64,000 bases of DNA from Limanda limanda. Taxonomy: Eukaryota > Chordata > Actinopteri > Pleuronectiformes > Pleuronectidae. The stretch lies in the NCBI RefSeq assembly GCF_963576545.1, contig NC_083656.1, positions 3,178,186-3,242,185 on the forward strand, written 5' to 3'. Of this stretch, positions 29,529 to 40,900 are shown one piece after another. The position numbers and the translations under genes are program-made. Position 1 is the first letter of the stretch. Each line of letters starts with the position of its first letter. The notes under the pieces were generated by a model. That model was not told the DNA's origin and made no database searches. It was given only the letters and a program-made list of their open reading frames with translations.

Positions 29529-31322
29529 ATGGGAGCTGAGTCACTGCATGGAGTGTATGAGAGAGGGAGGAGCAGAGATCTGTATCTGTTCAGAGGAAGT
29601 GAATCTGTTCTAAAGTCTCTGGCAGCAGCTGAAATGGCGCAGCAAGAAAATCAACTGGACAGAGAAAGGTTCTCCTGTTCGATTTGTCTGGATCTACTGA
29701 AGGATCCGGTGACTACTGTCTGTGGACACAGCTACTGTAAGAGCTGTATTAACACCCACTGGGATAAAGGGGAGGAGAGAGGAAGCTACAGCTGCCCTCA
29801 GTGTAGACAGACCTTCACACCGAGGCTTGTCCTGGAGAAAAGCACCATGTTAGCTGATTTAGTGGAGGAGCTGAAGAAGACTGGACTCCAAGCTGCTCCT
29901 GCTGATCACTGCTATGCTGGACCTGAAGATGTGGCCTGTGATGTCTGCACTGGGAGAAAACTGAAAGCTCTCAAGTCCTGTTTGGTTTGTTTGGTCTCTT
30001 ATTGTGAAAAACACCTCCAGCTTCATCTTCAGTCAGCTGCATTTAAGAAGCACAATTTGGTGGAGCCATTGGAGAATCTCCAGGAGAACATCTGCTCTCG
30101 TCACGACGAGGTGATGAAGATGTTCTGCCGCACTGATCAGCAGTGTATCTGTTATCTCTGCTCTGTGGAGGAACATAAAGACCACGACACAGTGTCAGCT
30201 ACAGCAGAAAGAACTGAGAGGCAGAGAGAGCTCGGGCTGAGGAGACGAACAATCCAGCAGAGAGTCCAGGACACAGAGAAAGACGTGAAGCTGCTTCAAC
30301 AGGAGGAGGAGGCCGTCAATGGCTCTGCTGATAAAGCAGTGGAGGACAGTGAGGAGATCTTCACTGAGATGATCCATCTGCTGGAGAAAAGAAGCTCTGA
30401 TGTGAAACAGCAGATCAGATCCCAGCAGGAAACTGAAGTGAGTCGAGTCAGAGAGCTTCAGGAGAGACTGGAGCAGGAGATCACTGAGCTGAAGAGGAAA
30501 GACCATGAACTGAAGCAGCTCTCAGACACAGAGGATCACAACCAGTTTCTACACAACTACCCCTCACTGTCACCACTCAGTGAATCTACACACTCATCCA
30601 GCTTCAGGATTCGTCCTCTGAGGAACTTTGAGGACGTGACAGCAGCTCTGTCCCAGGTCAGAGGTCGACTACAGGACATTCTGAGTGAGACAGAGACAGA
30701 GATTTTACAGATTGTGTCTCAAGTGGATGTTTTACTGCCACAACCAGAACCAGAGACCAGAGCTGACTTCTTAAAATATTCACAGGAAATCACACTGGAT
30801 CCAAACACAGCACACAGACGTCTGTTATTATCTGAGGGAAACAGAAAAGTAACAGGGACGGGTAGAGATCTGTCTTATTCTAATCACCCAGACAGATTCA
30901 CTCATCATTGGCAGGTCCTGAGTAGAGAGAGTCTGACTGGACGTTGTTACTGGGAGGTGGAGATGGAGGTGGAGATGGAGGGGGGAGGAGTTTATGTAGC
31001 AGTGGCATACAAGAATATCAGAAGAGCAGTATGCTCACTTGAATGTACATTTGGATTCAACGATAAATCTTGGTCGTTATATTGTGACAGAAACAGGTAT
31101 ATATTTTATTACAACCACATCGACATTCCAGTGTCAGGTCCTTGGTCCTCCAGAGTAGGAGTGTACCTTGATCACAGTGCAGGTGTTCTGTCCTTCTACA
31201 GCGTCTCTGACACCATGACTCTCCTCCACAGAGTCCAGACCACATTCACTCAGCCGCTCTATGCTGGAGTTAGGGTTCTTTATGGTGATGGAGTAACAGC
31301 TGAGTTCTGTAAACTCAAATAG
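29529..31322 (+). CDS. TRIM16/TRIM25-like RING E3 ligase, tandem copy 1
   Basis: Proteins of this fish family are predicted E3 ubiquitin ligases of innate immunity. The gene is a single uninterrupted 597-codon frame. RING of C3HC4 type: C50, C53, C65, H67, C70, C73, C89, C92. A B-box-1-like cysteine/histidine cluster covers 137-162, and B-box 2 covers 189-219 (C189, H192, C200, C208, C211, H216). A coiled coil rich in Glu, Gln and Arg spans about 225-330. PRY runs about 412-465 and SPRY about 466-597, with LTGRCYWEVE and GVYLDHSAGVLSFY. The usual family start (MAQQENQLDRERFSC) is Met36 at base 29634. The frame is open to Met1 at 29529, which also has a good start context, so a 35-residue extension is possible. 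Copy 1 has a longer EVEMEVEMEGGG segment in SPRY than the others. An orthologous human gene cannot be named. Confidence 0.9.
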   Translation: MGAESLHGVYERGRSRDLYLFRGSESVLKSLAAAEMAQQENQLDRERFSCSICLDLLKDPVTTVCGHSYCKSCINTHWDKGEERGSYSCPQCRQTFTPRLVLEKSTMLADLVEELKKTGLQAAPADHCYAGPEDVACDVCTGRKLKALKSCLVCLVSYCEKHLQLHLQSAAFKKHNLVEPLENLQENICSRHDEVMKMFCRTDQQCICYLCSVEEHKDHDTVSATAERTERQRELGLRRRTIQQRVQDTEKDVKLLQQEEEAVNGSADKAVEDSEEIFTEMIHLLEKRSSDVKQQIRSQQETEVSRVRELQERLEQEITELKRKDHELKQLSDTEDHNQFLHNYPSLSPLSESTHSSSFRIRPLRNFEDVTAALSQVRGRLQDILSETETEILQIVSQVDVLLPQPEPETRADFLKYSQEITLDPNTAHRRLLLSEGNRKVTGTGRDLSYSNHPDRFTHHWQVLSRESLTGRCYWEVEMEVEMEGGGVYVAVAYKNIRRAVCSLECTFGFNDKSWSLYCDRNRYIFYYNHIDIPVSGPWSSRVGVYLDHSAGVLSFYSVSDTMTLLHRVQTTFTQPLYAGVRVLYGDGVTAEFCKLK

Positions 31323-33631
31323 ACTCGAGTCATTAAAAGCAGTGATTTAGATTCTGTGTGTAAATCTTTAACATCTTTTGTCTCCGTGGTTGTTGATCAT
31401 AGTTCGTCGTGGTGACGTTTCTGCTGCGCACAGAGATCAGCTGTCAGTCAATCACTGACCTTCCTTTATCACACATATTTAGTTCTCACTTTGTAAAGAC
31501 AGAAATTTATAATTACACTGACATGAATGTGTTTGAAAGAACTGATGTTGCTGTTGTTTTCTAAATCAAAGTAGAAATCAGGTTGTGTGATGTTTTAGAA
31601 CCTGTGTTGATCCTGATTCTCATCAACGAGCTGATTATTTGTTCTTTTCTTTTCCACATGTGAGATTGAGGTGAAACAAACTGATTGTGTTTCCATGAAC
31701 TCACTGAACAAGAGTCACTGCACAGACTTTACTGATGAAATGATCAATGACCTCAGAGCTTCATCATGTCCAACAGATCAACTACACGCTGTTTGGATTT
31801 ACAGAGCATCAGTGTTATGGGATGTCTGTCCTCATTGTATTTACATATTTAGTGAACAAGCTTATTGATCTGCTGCTGCGTAGGTTTCTATTATTTTTGA
31901 TTTTCCTGATCTGAACTAGCAGTTCCATTGGAGAGTGTCCTGATCGAGTCCCTCTGAGGGTTTGTTCTGCAGCTCTCATCACATGTGTTTCTTATACATG
32001 TGATTATACATTTAAATCTCTTATACATGTATAAAGCAATACAAATATAATGTGTGAAGAGGCTGAAAGTTGAAATAAAGAATAAATCCAGTCTGTTCTT
32101 TTGTCTTCATTCCAGGATCTCATTCAAAACTGATGGAGACAAAGTGAAACTCCTGTGAGAGAATAACTGAGGCAGTTTCCTCCTGAAACTCCACAAACTA
32201 AACTAAAACAGCTTCATCGCAGAGAAATGAGCAAAGTTTTCTTCCACTCGCTAATTTTCAAACCCAGATCTTGTTTGTGATCTCATTGGATGAAGAGAGT
32301 TCGTCACACAGATTTAAAGAAGTGGAGAAATAATGGTTTGGTGAATTTTTAGAGTGAAGATGTTGAGTTGAGTCCTGACACACAAGCCACATATTGGAGA
32401 TATTGTCAACTTGAGGTCGTTCCGTTTATCGTGCTGTTGATTTTCATGAGGATGAAACTTCCCAACGAGTTTGTGGTGTTGCTTCAGTGTTTCACGTCGT
32501 CACCTCACGGACAGACGGTCCTGGGTCGTACAGGTAGAATCTAGATTTGATCAAATCTTCTTCATCCTAAAAATTGTCCGAGGTTTAACCCACAAAATAA
32601 ACTTGACTGCTTGAAGAGGTTTTGTAATTTTCTGCAGAGTTAAAACAGTAAACGGTAAAAACACTCAGGATTAGGTTCCTGACGAATGCTTGAAATGATT
32701 TGCTCCAGAAAGAAAAAAGACAATATATTTAACTTCAGGCATTTTCCAGATACTACTAAACCTTTTTATATAATGCTAAAAGGTGATTCATGAGATGATA
32801 GATCGATTCTATAACAAACACATTGTTTATTGTCATTATTGTAATTGTTATTATTATTATTACTATTATTATTCTATTATAATATGACTCAGGGTCCAGA
32901 TATAATATACAACATAGATCAAAATTCATACAAAAGCCCAAAGAGAGAAACATGTATTATTATGATTGTCCTTTGCCTTTAGGTATGATCATATAATTTA
33001 CAATTATCACACTGAAATCTGGATTTTATAAGGTAAATAAAAGGTCTTAATAGATATTATTTTAAAATCTTGTTGTTTAAAAGTACTTTAACAGTTTAGG
33101 AAGACTCTGTTGTTTTAAGGGTTAACGTTTATAATGACCACATGTTGTAGGTCCTGCATAAAAAACCTGTGTGTTGTTATGAAACATGTGCTGTGTGTGA
33201 AGTTAGGATGTTACGAGCTGCACCTGAAGGCAGCACGGTGTCCTCCCTGTTGTCCCCTTCAGGTTCAGGACAGTCTCCGGAGTGTCTGCTGCTGGAGGTG
33301 GGGTGTGTCTGCTCTGCTGCTGGAGACACTGGAGAGAGAGAGTCAAGCCACACACAACGAACCAGGAAGCTGCACGAATTACTTCTTTAAAATAAAAGCC
33401 CTGAAACTGAACATGTATAACAATAACAACAATAAAAATGTATTTGGATATTTTCTTTGCTTGCTGTGAATTTCCCGGATATGTTCCTGCTGTATTCTCT
33501 CCAAGGGGTGGGCAGGGAAAAGTTCTAGAAAACCTCCGGACCAACAGACTCGGACTTTATTGATAATTTCTAGAGAAAACGACCAGACGTCAATTCTGCT
33601 CTGAAATCTGCTCAACTGGCTGAATTCCTGT

Positions 33632-34003
33632 TAAAGGTCCAGAGTAAGATTTAGGTCAAATTCATCTATTGGCAGAAATTGAATATAAAAACATATAAAT
33701 ATAAAAACAACCCTAATGATGTTTTCAACTGTGTGTTTGATTTAAATTGTACGAGTTGTGGTTTTCGTTACTCTTAAATGAGCTGTTATATTTAAATACT
33801 TTATATTTAAATGCTTTATATTTACATCGGGAGCGGTTCTTCTCTACGGAGGCTGCCATGTTTTTTACAGTAGCCCAGACTGGACAAACTTATCTTTTTG
33901 TGTTTTTATGACAACTGAAGGCTACTGAAGGCTGAGGTGAGGGGTGTTCAGCTACAATATTACATTTCACCACTAGATGCCACTAAATCACACAAACTGA
34001 ACC
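33632..34003. mobile_element. Small DNA transposon (MITE) at the A/B junction
   Basis: It begins TTAAAGGTCCAGAGTAAG, contains GGAGGCTGCCATG and TAGCCCAGACTGGACAAAC, and ends in CTAGATGCCACTAAATC and CTGAACC. Further copies are at 43467-43837 and, with a diverged start, 49230-49562, plus a 3' fragment at 28231-28272. The termini resemble TTAAAGG...CCTTTAA, suggesting a TTAA target, but the TRIM-cluster copies are too mutated to prove it. Confidence 0.6.
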
Positions 34004-35386
34004 AGTGACTTGTTTTTCAACGTTTGGAAATATCTATTTCAATGCTTGAAATGATTTGCTCCAGAAAGAAAAAAGACAATATATTTAACTTCAGGCATTT
34101 TCCAGATACTACTTAACCTTTTCTTATTATGGTAAAAGGTGATTAATGAGATGATAGATCGATTTTATAACAAACACATAGGTTCAAAAATGCTTCAAAT
34201 TGCCCTGTTTTCTGCACTCCCCCACTCAACACTTGTGTGTTAAATGAAGTGGTAGATTCTTCCTTATCAGTGAATGTCAATGGTCTTTGCTCAGTTGTTT
34301 CATCTTCTGCAGCCACTTCCACTCTCGATGCTTGCGAGGTTGCATTTAGGGCCATGAATTGTTCTTTTTACATTTTGCCGTGGAATATGGAATATTGGCT
34401 GCCACATATGGAGTGGTGTAAGCTGGAAGCATGTCCACATCCTCCGCTGCAACAAGGTCGGAGTCTGGATAGAGGTTAGGGACGTCTGGTAATCCATATA
34501 TATTTCTACTGTACAGATCCTATTTATTACATTTTCACTTTAATATGCACAATACTCTGCATTAATATGCACAATACTCTGCAATATATGCACAATACTC
34601 CGCACTTTACTGCCTTTTTTTTGCACTTCTGGTTTGACGCTAAACTGCATTTCGTTGCATATGTACTTGTACTGTGCAATGACAATAAAGTTGAATCTAA
34701 TCTAATCTAATCTAATTATATAGAAACAGTTTGAGCAGTTTATCATTTTCTTTGATAGAAGCTGAACAGTTGTTTACATGGTTCCTTTGCTCTTTGTCAT
34801 TGTTCTTCTTTAGAACGCCATTAACTTTGCTGTAAGTCTGTATCATCTCTGGCTGCATGTGCTGTTTTAACAGCTCAGCTTCACACTGAGGGAGACAGAG
34901 TTTTAGAAATCAGTGTCTGAGTCTCTGAAACGACCTGAAGAAATATAGCAGGCTGAGTCAGAAGTTTCCTTTAAATCCAAACTTCAAACGAGCTGTTATC
35001 GTAGCACGATTTGATCTAATTCTATTTTTTTAAATGAGGTCACGATTACATTTCTGTCTCCTGTAGTGTTTTTATACTTTGACTCTTTCATACGTGTGTT
35101 TTAATGTATTTTTACTTGTCTTTTTTTATTTGTGAAGCCCTTTGTAAGTTGTTTTTTATTCCATTGAAAAGATTCGTTAACTTCTCTGGAAACTTTGAAG
35201 AATGTGTATCTTACAACCTGGGCTGTTGTGAGCTGAATGTTTCAGTTCCCAGTGCAACTATTCACTTTGAGATGTGATGACACAGATAAAAACTCACAAC
35301 CAGCTCCTCCCAGTCAGGATATGTCTGTGTCTCCTCCCTTCACAGGTGTGTCAGTGGAAGAACCAGTGAACAACAAGCTGTAAAGT

Positions 35387-37156
35387 ATGGGAGCTGAGTC
35401 ATTGCATGGAGTGTATGAGAGAGGGAGGAGCAGAGATCTGTATCTGTTCAGAGGAAGTGAATCTGTTCTAAAGTCTCTGGCAGCAGCTGAAATGGCGCAG
35501 CAAGAAAATCAACTGGACAGAGAAAGATTCTCCTGTTCGATTTGTCTGGATCTACTGAAGGATCCGGTGACTACTGTCTGTGGACACAGCTACTGTAAGA
35601 GCTGTATTAACACCCACTGGGATAAAGGGGAGGAGAGAGGAAGCAGCTGTCCTCAGTGTAGACAGACCTTCACACCGAGGCCTGTCCTGGAGAAAAGCAC
35701 CATGTTAGCTGATTTAGTGGAGGAGCTGAAGAAGACTGGACTCCAAGCTGCTCCTGCTGATCACTGCTATGCTGGACCTGAAGATGTGGCCTGTGATGTC
35801 TGCACTGGGAGAAAACTGAAAGCTCTCAAGTCCTGTTTGAATTGTTTGGCCTCTTATTGTGAAAAACACCTCCAGCCTCATCTTCAGTCAGCTCCATTAA
35901 AGAAGCACAAGCTGGTGAAGCCCTCGGAGAAGCTCCAGGAGAACATCTGCTCTAGTCACGATAAGGTGATGGAGATGTTCTGCCGCACTGATCAGCAGTG
36001 TATCTGTTATCTCTGCTCTGTGGATGAACATAAAGGCCACGACACAGTTACAGCTGCAGCAGAAAGGACTGAGAGGCAGAGAGAGCTCGGGCTGAGGAGA
36101 CAGACAATCCAGCAGAGAGTCCAGGACACAGAGAAAGATGTGAAGCTGCTTCAACAGGAGGAGGAGGCCATCAATGGCTCTGCTGATAAAGCAGTGAAGC
36201 ACAGTGAGGAGATCTTCACTGAGCTGAGCCGCCTGCTGGACAAAAGAAGCTCTGATGTGAAGCAGCAGATCAGATCCCAGCAGGAAACTGAAGTGAGTCG
36301 AGTCAGAGAGCTTCAGGAGAGACTGGAGCAGGAGATCACTGAGCTGAAGAGGAAAGACCAGGAACTGAAGCAGCTCTCAGACACAGAGGATCACAACCAG
36401 TTTCTACACAACTACCCCTCACTGTCACCACTCAGTGGATCTACACACTCATCCAGCTTCAGGTTCCGTCCTCTGAGGGACTTTCAGGACGAGACAGCAG
36501 CTCTGTCACAGGTCAGAGGTCGACTACAGGACATTCTGAGTGAGACACAGACAGAGATTTTACAGATTCTGTCTCAAGTGGATGTTTTACTGCCACAACC
36601 AGAGCCAGAGACCAGAGCTGACTTCTTAGAGTATTCACAGGAAATCACAATGGATCCAAACACAGTACACAGGCGTCTGTTATTATCTGAGGGAAACAGA
36701 AAAGTAACATGGACGTGTGGAGATCAGTCTTATTCTGATCACCCAGACAGATTCACTGGTTGGCCTCAGGTCCTGAGTAGAGAGAGTCTGACTGGACGTT
36801 GTTACTGGGAGGTGGAGGTGGAGGTGAGAGGAGTTCATGTAGCAGTCGCATACAAGAATATCAGCAGAGCAGGAGACTCACATGGATTTGGATTCAACGA
36901 TAAATCTTGGATGTTATATTGTGACAGAAACAGTTATACCTTTTGTTACAACAACATCCAGACTCCAGTGGCAGGTCCTGTGTCCTCCAGAGTCGCAGTG
37001 TACCTGGATCACAGTGCAGGTGTTCTGTCCTTCTACAGAGTCTCTGACACCATGACTCTCCTCCACAGAGTCCAGACCACATTCACTCAGCCTCTCTATG
37101 CTGGAGTTAGGGTTTATGGTTATGAATCCACAGCTGAGTTCTGTAAACTCAAATAG
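35387..37156 (+). CDS. TRIM16/TRIM25-like RING E3 ligase, tandem copy 2
   Basis: It is a 589-codon single open frame with the same domain order as copy 1; the alternative family start is at 35492. The RING keeps all eight zinc ligands but has one residue fewer between the last histidine-cysteine pair and CPQC (GSSCPQC against GSYSCPQC). This copy is the outlier of the three. B-box 2, the coiled coil and the linker carry many replacements (for example ICSSHDKVMEMF and FTELSRLLDKRS). Copies 1 and 3 are almost identical there. The SPRY loops also differ, with a shorter EVEVEVRGVHV and a distinct AGDSHGFGF loop. No frameshift or stop is seen, so it looks functional. The transposon that enlarges this unit lies about 0.8 kb after its stop codon and leaves the gene intact. 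Confidence 0.9.
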   Translation: MGAESLHGVYERGRSRDLYLFRGSESVLKSLAAAEMAQQENQLDRERFSCSICLDLLKDPVTTVCGHSYCKSCINTHWDKGEERGSSCPQCRQTFTPRPVLEKSTMLADLVEELKKTGLQAAPADHCYAGPEDVACDVCTGRKLKALKSCLNCLASYCEKHLQPHLQSAPLKKHKLVKPSEKLQENICSSHDKVMEMFCRTDQQCICYLCSVDEHKGHDTVTAAAERTERQRELGLRRQTIQQRVQDTEKDVKLLQQEEEAINGSADKAVKHSEEIFTELSRLLDKRSSDVKQQIRSQQETEVSRVRELQERLEQEITELKRKDQELKQLSDTEDHNQFLHNYPSLSPLSGSTHSSSFRFRPLRDFQDETAALSQVRGRLQDILSETQTEILQILSQVDVLLPQPEPETRADFLEYSQEITMDPNTVHRRLLLSEGNRKVTWTCGDQSYSDHPDRFTGWPQVLSRESLTGRCYWEVEVEVRGVHVAVAYKNISRAGDSHGFGFNDKSWMLYCDRNSYTFCYNNIQTPVAGPVSSRVAVYLDHSAGVLSFYRVSDTMTLLHRVQTTFTQPLYAGVRVYGYESTAEFCKLK

Positions 37157-37968
37157 ACTCGAGTCATTAAAAGCAGTGATTTAGATTCTGTGTGTAAATC
37201 TTTAACTTCTTTTGTCTCCATGGTTGTTGATCAAAGTTCGTCGTGGTGACGTTTCTGCTGCGCACAGAGATCAGCTGTCAATCAATCACTGACCTTCCTT
37301 TATCACAAATATTTTGTTCTCACTTTGTAAAGACAGAAATGTATAATTACACTGACGTGAATGTGTTTGAAAGAACTGATGTTGCTTTTGTTTTCTAAAT
37401 CAAAGTAGAAATCAGGTTGTGTGATGTTTTAGAACCTGTGTTGATCCTGATTCTCATCAATGAGCTGATTATTTGTTCTTTTTTCTTTTCCACATGTGAG
37501 ATTGAGGTGAAACAAACTGATTGTGTTTCCATGAACTCACTGAACAAGAGTCACTGAACAGACTTTACTGATGAAATGATCAATGACCTCAGAGCTTCAT
37601 CATGTCCAGCAGATCAACTACACGCTGTTTGGATTTACAGAGCATCAGTGTTATGGGATGTCTGTCCTCATTGTATTTACATATTTAGTGAACGGGCCTA
37701 TTGATCTGCTGCTGCGTAGGTTTCTGTTCTTTTTGATTTTCCTGATCTGAACTAGCAGTTCCATTAGCGTGTTTCCTGATCGAGTCCCTCTGAGGGTTTG
37801 TTCTGCAGCTCTCATCACATGTGTTTCTTATACATGTGACTATTCATTTAAATCTCTTATATATGTATAAAGCAAAACAAATCTAATGTGTGAAGAAGCT
37901 GAAAGTTCAAATAAAGAATGAATCCAATCTGTTCTTTTATCTTCATTCCAGGATATCAATCAAAACTG

Positions 37969-40900
37969 CACTGTAAGCCCGGAGTAGTAGAGTTTACTTA
38001 AAAAATTTGAGGAAATAGGTTGCCCTAAAAAATTTGAGTAATGGAAAATGAAAACTTGAGTTGATTTAACTTGTTATTTTAAGTTCAATGCACTAAATGC
38101 GAAAAATCGATTTAACTTAAAAACAGTTGTAGTCAGTAATTTTATATACTTAAAATATTTGGGTAAATAGGCCTGAAAATGTTAAGTTTTGTAAATTGAA
38201 AAAATGAGTTGATTTAACTTTAAATCATTTGTGATATCAAATACTCTTCCTTATTACTCTACTTAGTTTTGTTAAGTTAAAGTGAGATATTTTCTTTTCT
38301 TTTAGAATTTGTTAAACTAGGATAAAATAATTTAATGACAAAAATGTAACATTTTTCAGTTTTATTCATTTGAACATACAATAACAGGTAAACTTTATCT
38401 TTTAAAACCTAACAGTGCTGCTGGTAGCTAGAACAACCACAGAAAATGGAATGATCATGAAATACAACAAAAAAAAGTACAACTTTTTACGCCTTAGCGT
38501 AAATCAACATATCAGCAGTCATTTGCCTTCAGACATGGAAAAAATGCGTGCACATGCGCACCAGACAACATTTCAATGTGGTCTTTGACGTCAGTGATAA
38601 GGATAAAGTGCATTTAACAGAGAATTATTGAAACCATTTAAATTAAAGTCTGTAGAAAAGGTGAAAGTCTGAGGTCAGTGCAAATATCAAAAAACAAGCA
38701 CTGCCAATAGTGCAAATACCATCATAACAGTGCTAATGCCATAAAACTGTGCATAATGCCATAAAACTGCATAAGGCCATAAAACTGTGCAAAATGCTAT
38801 AAAACTGTACAAAATGCCATCAAACTGTGCAAAACTGCAAACATGTATTCCTACATGTGCAACATTTAAACATGTAGATCTACGTTACATTTACGTAGCA
38901 CAAAAAAATGCAAACACACACACCATAATCCAAAACACGGGCCGCTGCACAAACTGCCGACGCTTCTGGATTCGGGCTAAACAGCAGCAGAAGGAAAAAA
39001 GAGAGCGAGACACTGGCAGGGCAAGGTGGGAACATAAGAGCATCACAGAGAAAGAGATATGAAGAGCGAGAGTGCGAGAGTGTGTGTTTTACAATGCAAG
39101 CTGATTTTTCAGCGATTGCATTTTCGGTGTCAGCGCACTTCTTCCAAGGTCGAGCATTACCTGCTGAACAAAGTTGAAAGTGTTTTTCATGTACTTAGGG
39201 TAATCGAGGTGCAGGGCATAAAGTAGTCCAAAAAGAATGCAGAAGGCCTGAGGTAGGTTTGCCAGGTTGTCCATCATCACGCTCCCTTCCAAGATGATGC
39301 CTACTTTGGATGGGTTGAGTGGAGTTGTATTTTCCTCATCCATGCAGATGATTCCCACTGCAGTTTGACTGTATGGGCCATTGTCATTTACATCCTAACA
39401 GAGCAAGAAACAAATAGACAAGCAGAGGACATAATTATGCAACCTAGATTATGTAGAGTAATATGAAAAGTGCTGCACAACATAAACAGCACAGACAGTA
39501 ACTGATTAAACTGACTTCACACACCTTATGTGTTTTTTGCTGCTAGTCAGCTCAGGCAAGTTTACCCGCCTTCAGTCACAGTCATACTGAAAAGATGTCA
39601 AATACTGCTCCCAGAAATGTACACGAACTCCTTAACAAGCACACTCAGAACGCCTCACCTAAAAAAGTCAAATATCGAAAGACTAATAGGACTTTAATTT
39701 CTGAGAGCAGTTTTTCCACATCTTTTAAGCATGATGACGAATAAAAGCAGCACTGCAAATTGTTTAGCCAAATTGTCCAATTCTATTCAAATTATTTAAA
39801 AAATGTGTAGCAGTCTTTAACAATGGCTTAAAATGAAAAAACCTATGCCTCTCAAACATTTAAAACAAATTAAGTTACTTACAGAGCAGTTCCTGAAGAA
39901 TGCACTGGGATCATCCCCCAAGATGACCGGCAATCCCCGAAGAATGAGGCACCTTATGTGTGTTGGCTCATTGACCTGGAAGATAGTGGACGTAGAATAT
40001 AACAATTAAACACAGTTTGTTAATACGGATAGTCAAGTTTTTTTCATTTAATATCTGCATAGTCTTAATTTTTCAATCCCCTTACTGCATTTCCCAGCAC
40101 TGGAAAGTGCAGGACAAAGATTAACCAATGGAGATGAAAGAAGAGTGATGAGAAAAAGGAAAGGATAGCAGAGAGCAAATTGACCGAAAAGAATTGAAGA
40201 GCAGGGAAGAAAGAAGGAGGTGTAGACATTTCAACTCACCTTTGTCTTATGGAGAAGGTCAGTCAAAATCTGGCCGGTGACGCCCCTCTTTTTCCTAAAG
40301 AGGTCCATCAGGCTTGGAGAGAAACGGTCAAGTGCATCAAAGAAGTTCTCTCTGAGACCCTGCCCCACCACTCGGTTGAACTCGCAATAGACCTGAAACA
40401 TATTACAAAGCAAACAATGTATGAGCCCATGTTAGAATGACCTAATCTGTGACCATTTACACCAGATTTGGTTAACCACTCCTAGATGGTCGTATATAAA
40501 ACCTAGTGCTGAGTATTTTTTTCTACAATACACAAGACACAAAGCCATTGAATCATTTTTGTGAACACTCAAGTCATACACACCTGGCTTTCTGTGAAAA
40601 GAGCTGGCCATCGCTGTAACATCTGGTCGATGGGAGGCTTGTTTTTGACAACTTCTTTTCTCCGAAGTGCCAATGTCATATCCATCTTTTTCATAACAAG
40701 GGATGCATTCTGCTTCGTCTTCATCATTTCTGTTACCAGAACCTGGCGACAGGTACACAGGTATTTAGCAAATAACATATCGTCTTAGTTTTCCTGTGGC
40801 ATACCAAACAGAAACAGACAATTGATTTAAGTTTGACTGGTATTTCACAAATATAACTATTTCTATTTATACCAATTAGGTATTTTCAGACTGTTTCTTT

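Larger units (their letters stand above)
28235..33969 (+). repeat. TRIM tandem unit A (~5.7 kb)
   Basis: This is the first of three direct tandem units. It begins at the 3' end of a small MITE (CTAGATGCCACTAAATCACA) and ends in the next copy of the same MITE. Order inside: a ~140-bp repeat (28311-28449), a LINE 3' tail, the TRIM gene, a second copy of the ~140-bp repeat (32686-32822) and the MITE. Compared with B and C it lacks 96 bp after the bases GCTTCA near 28460. TRIM start codons of A and B are 5858 bases apart. Confidence 0.85.

Noticed and set aside
33134..33469. 111-codon frame repeated in all three TRIM units
   Set aside because: Conserved only because the units are recent duplicates. 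Unit C has a small deletion that shifts the frame, and there is no recognisable domain.
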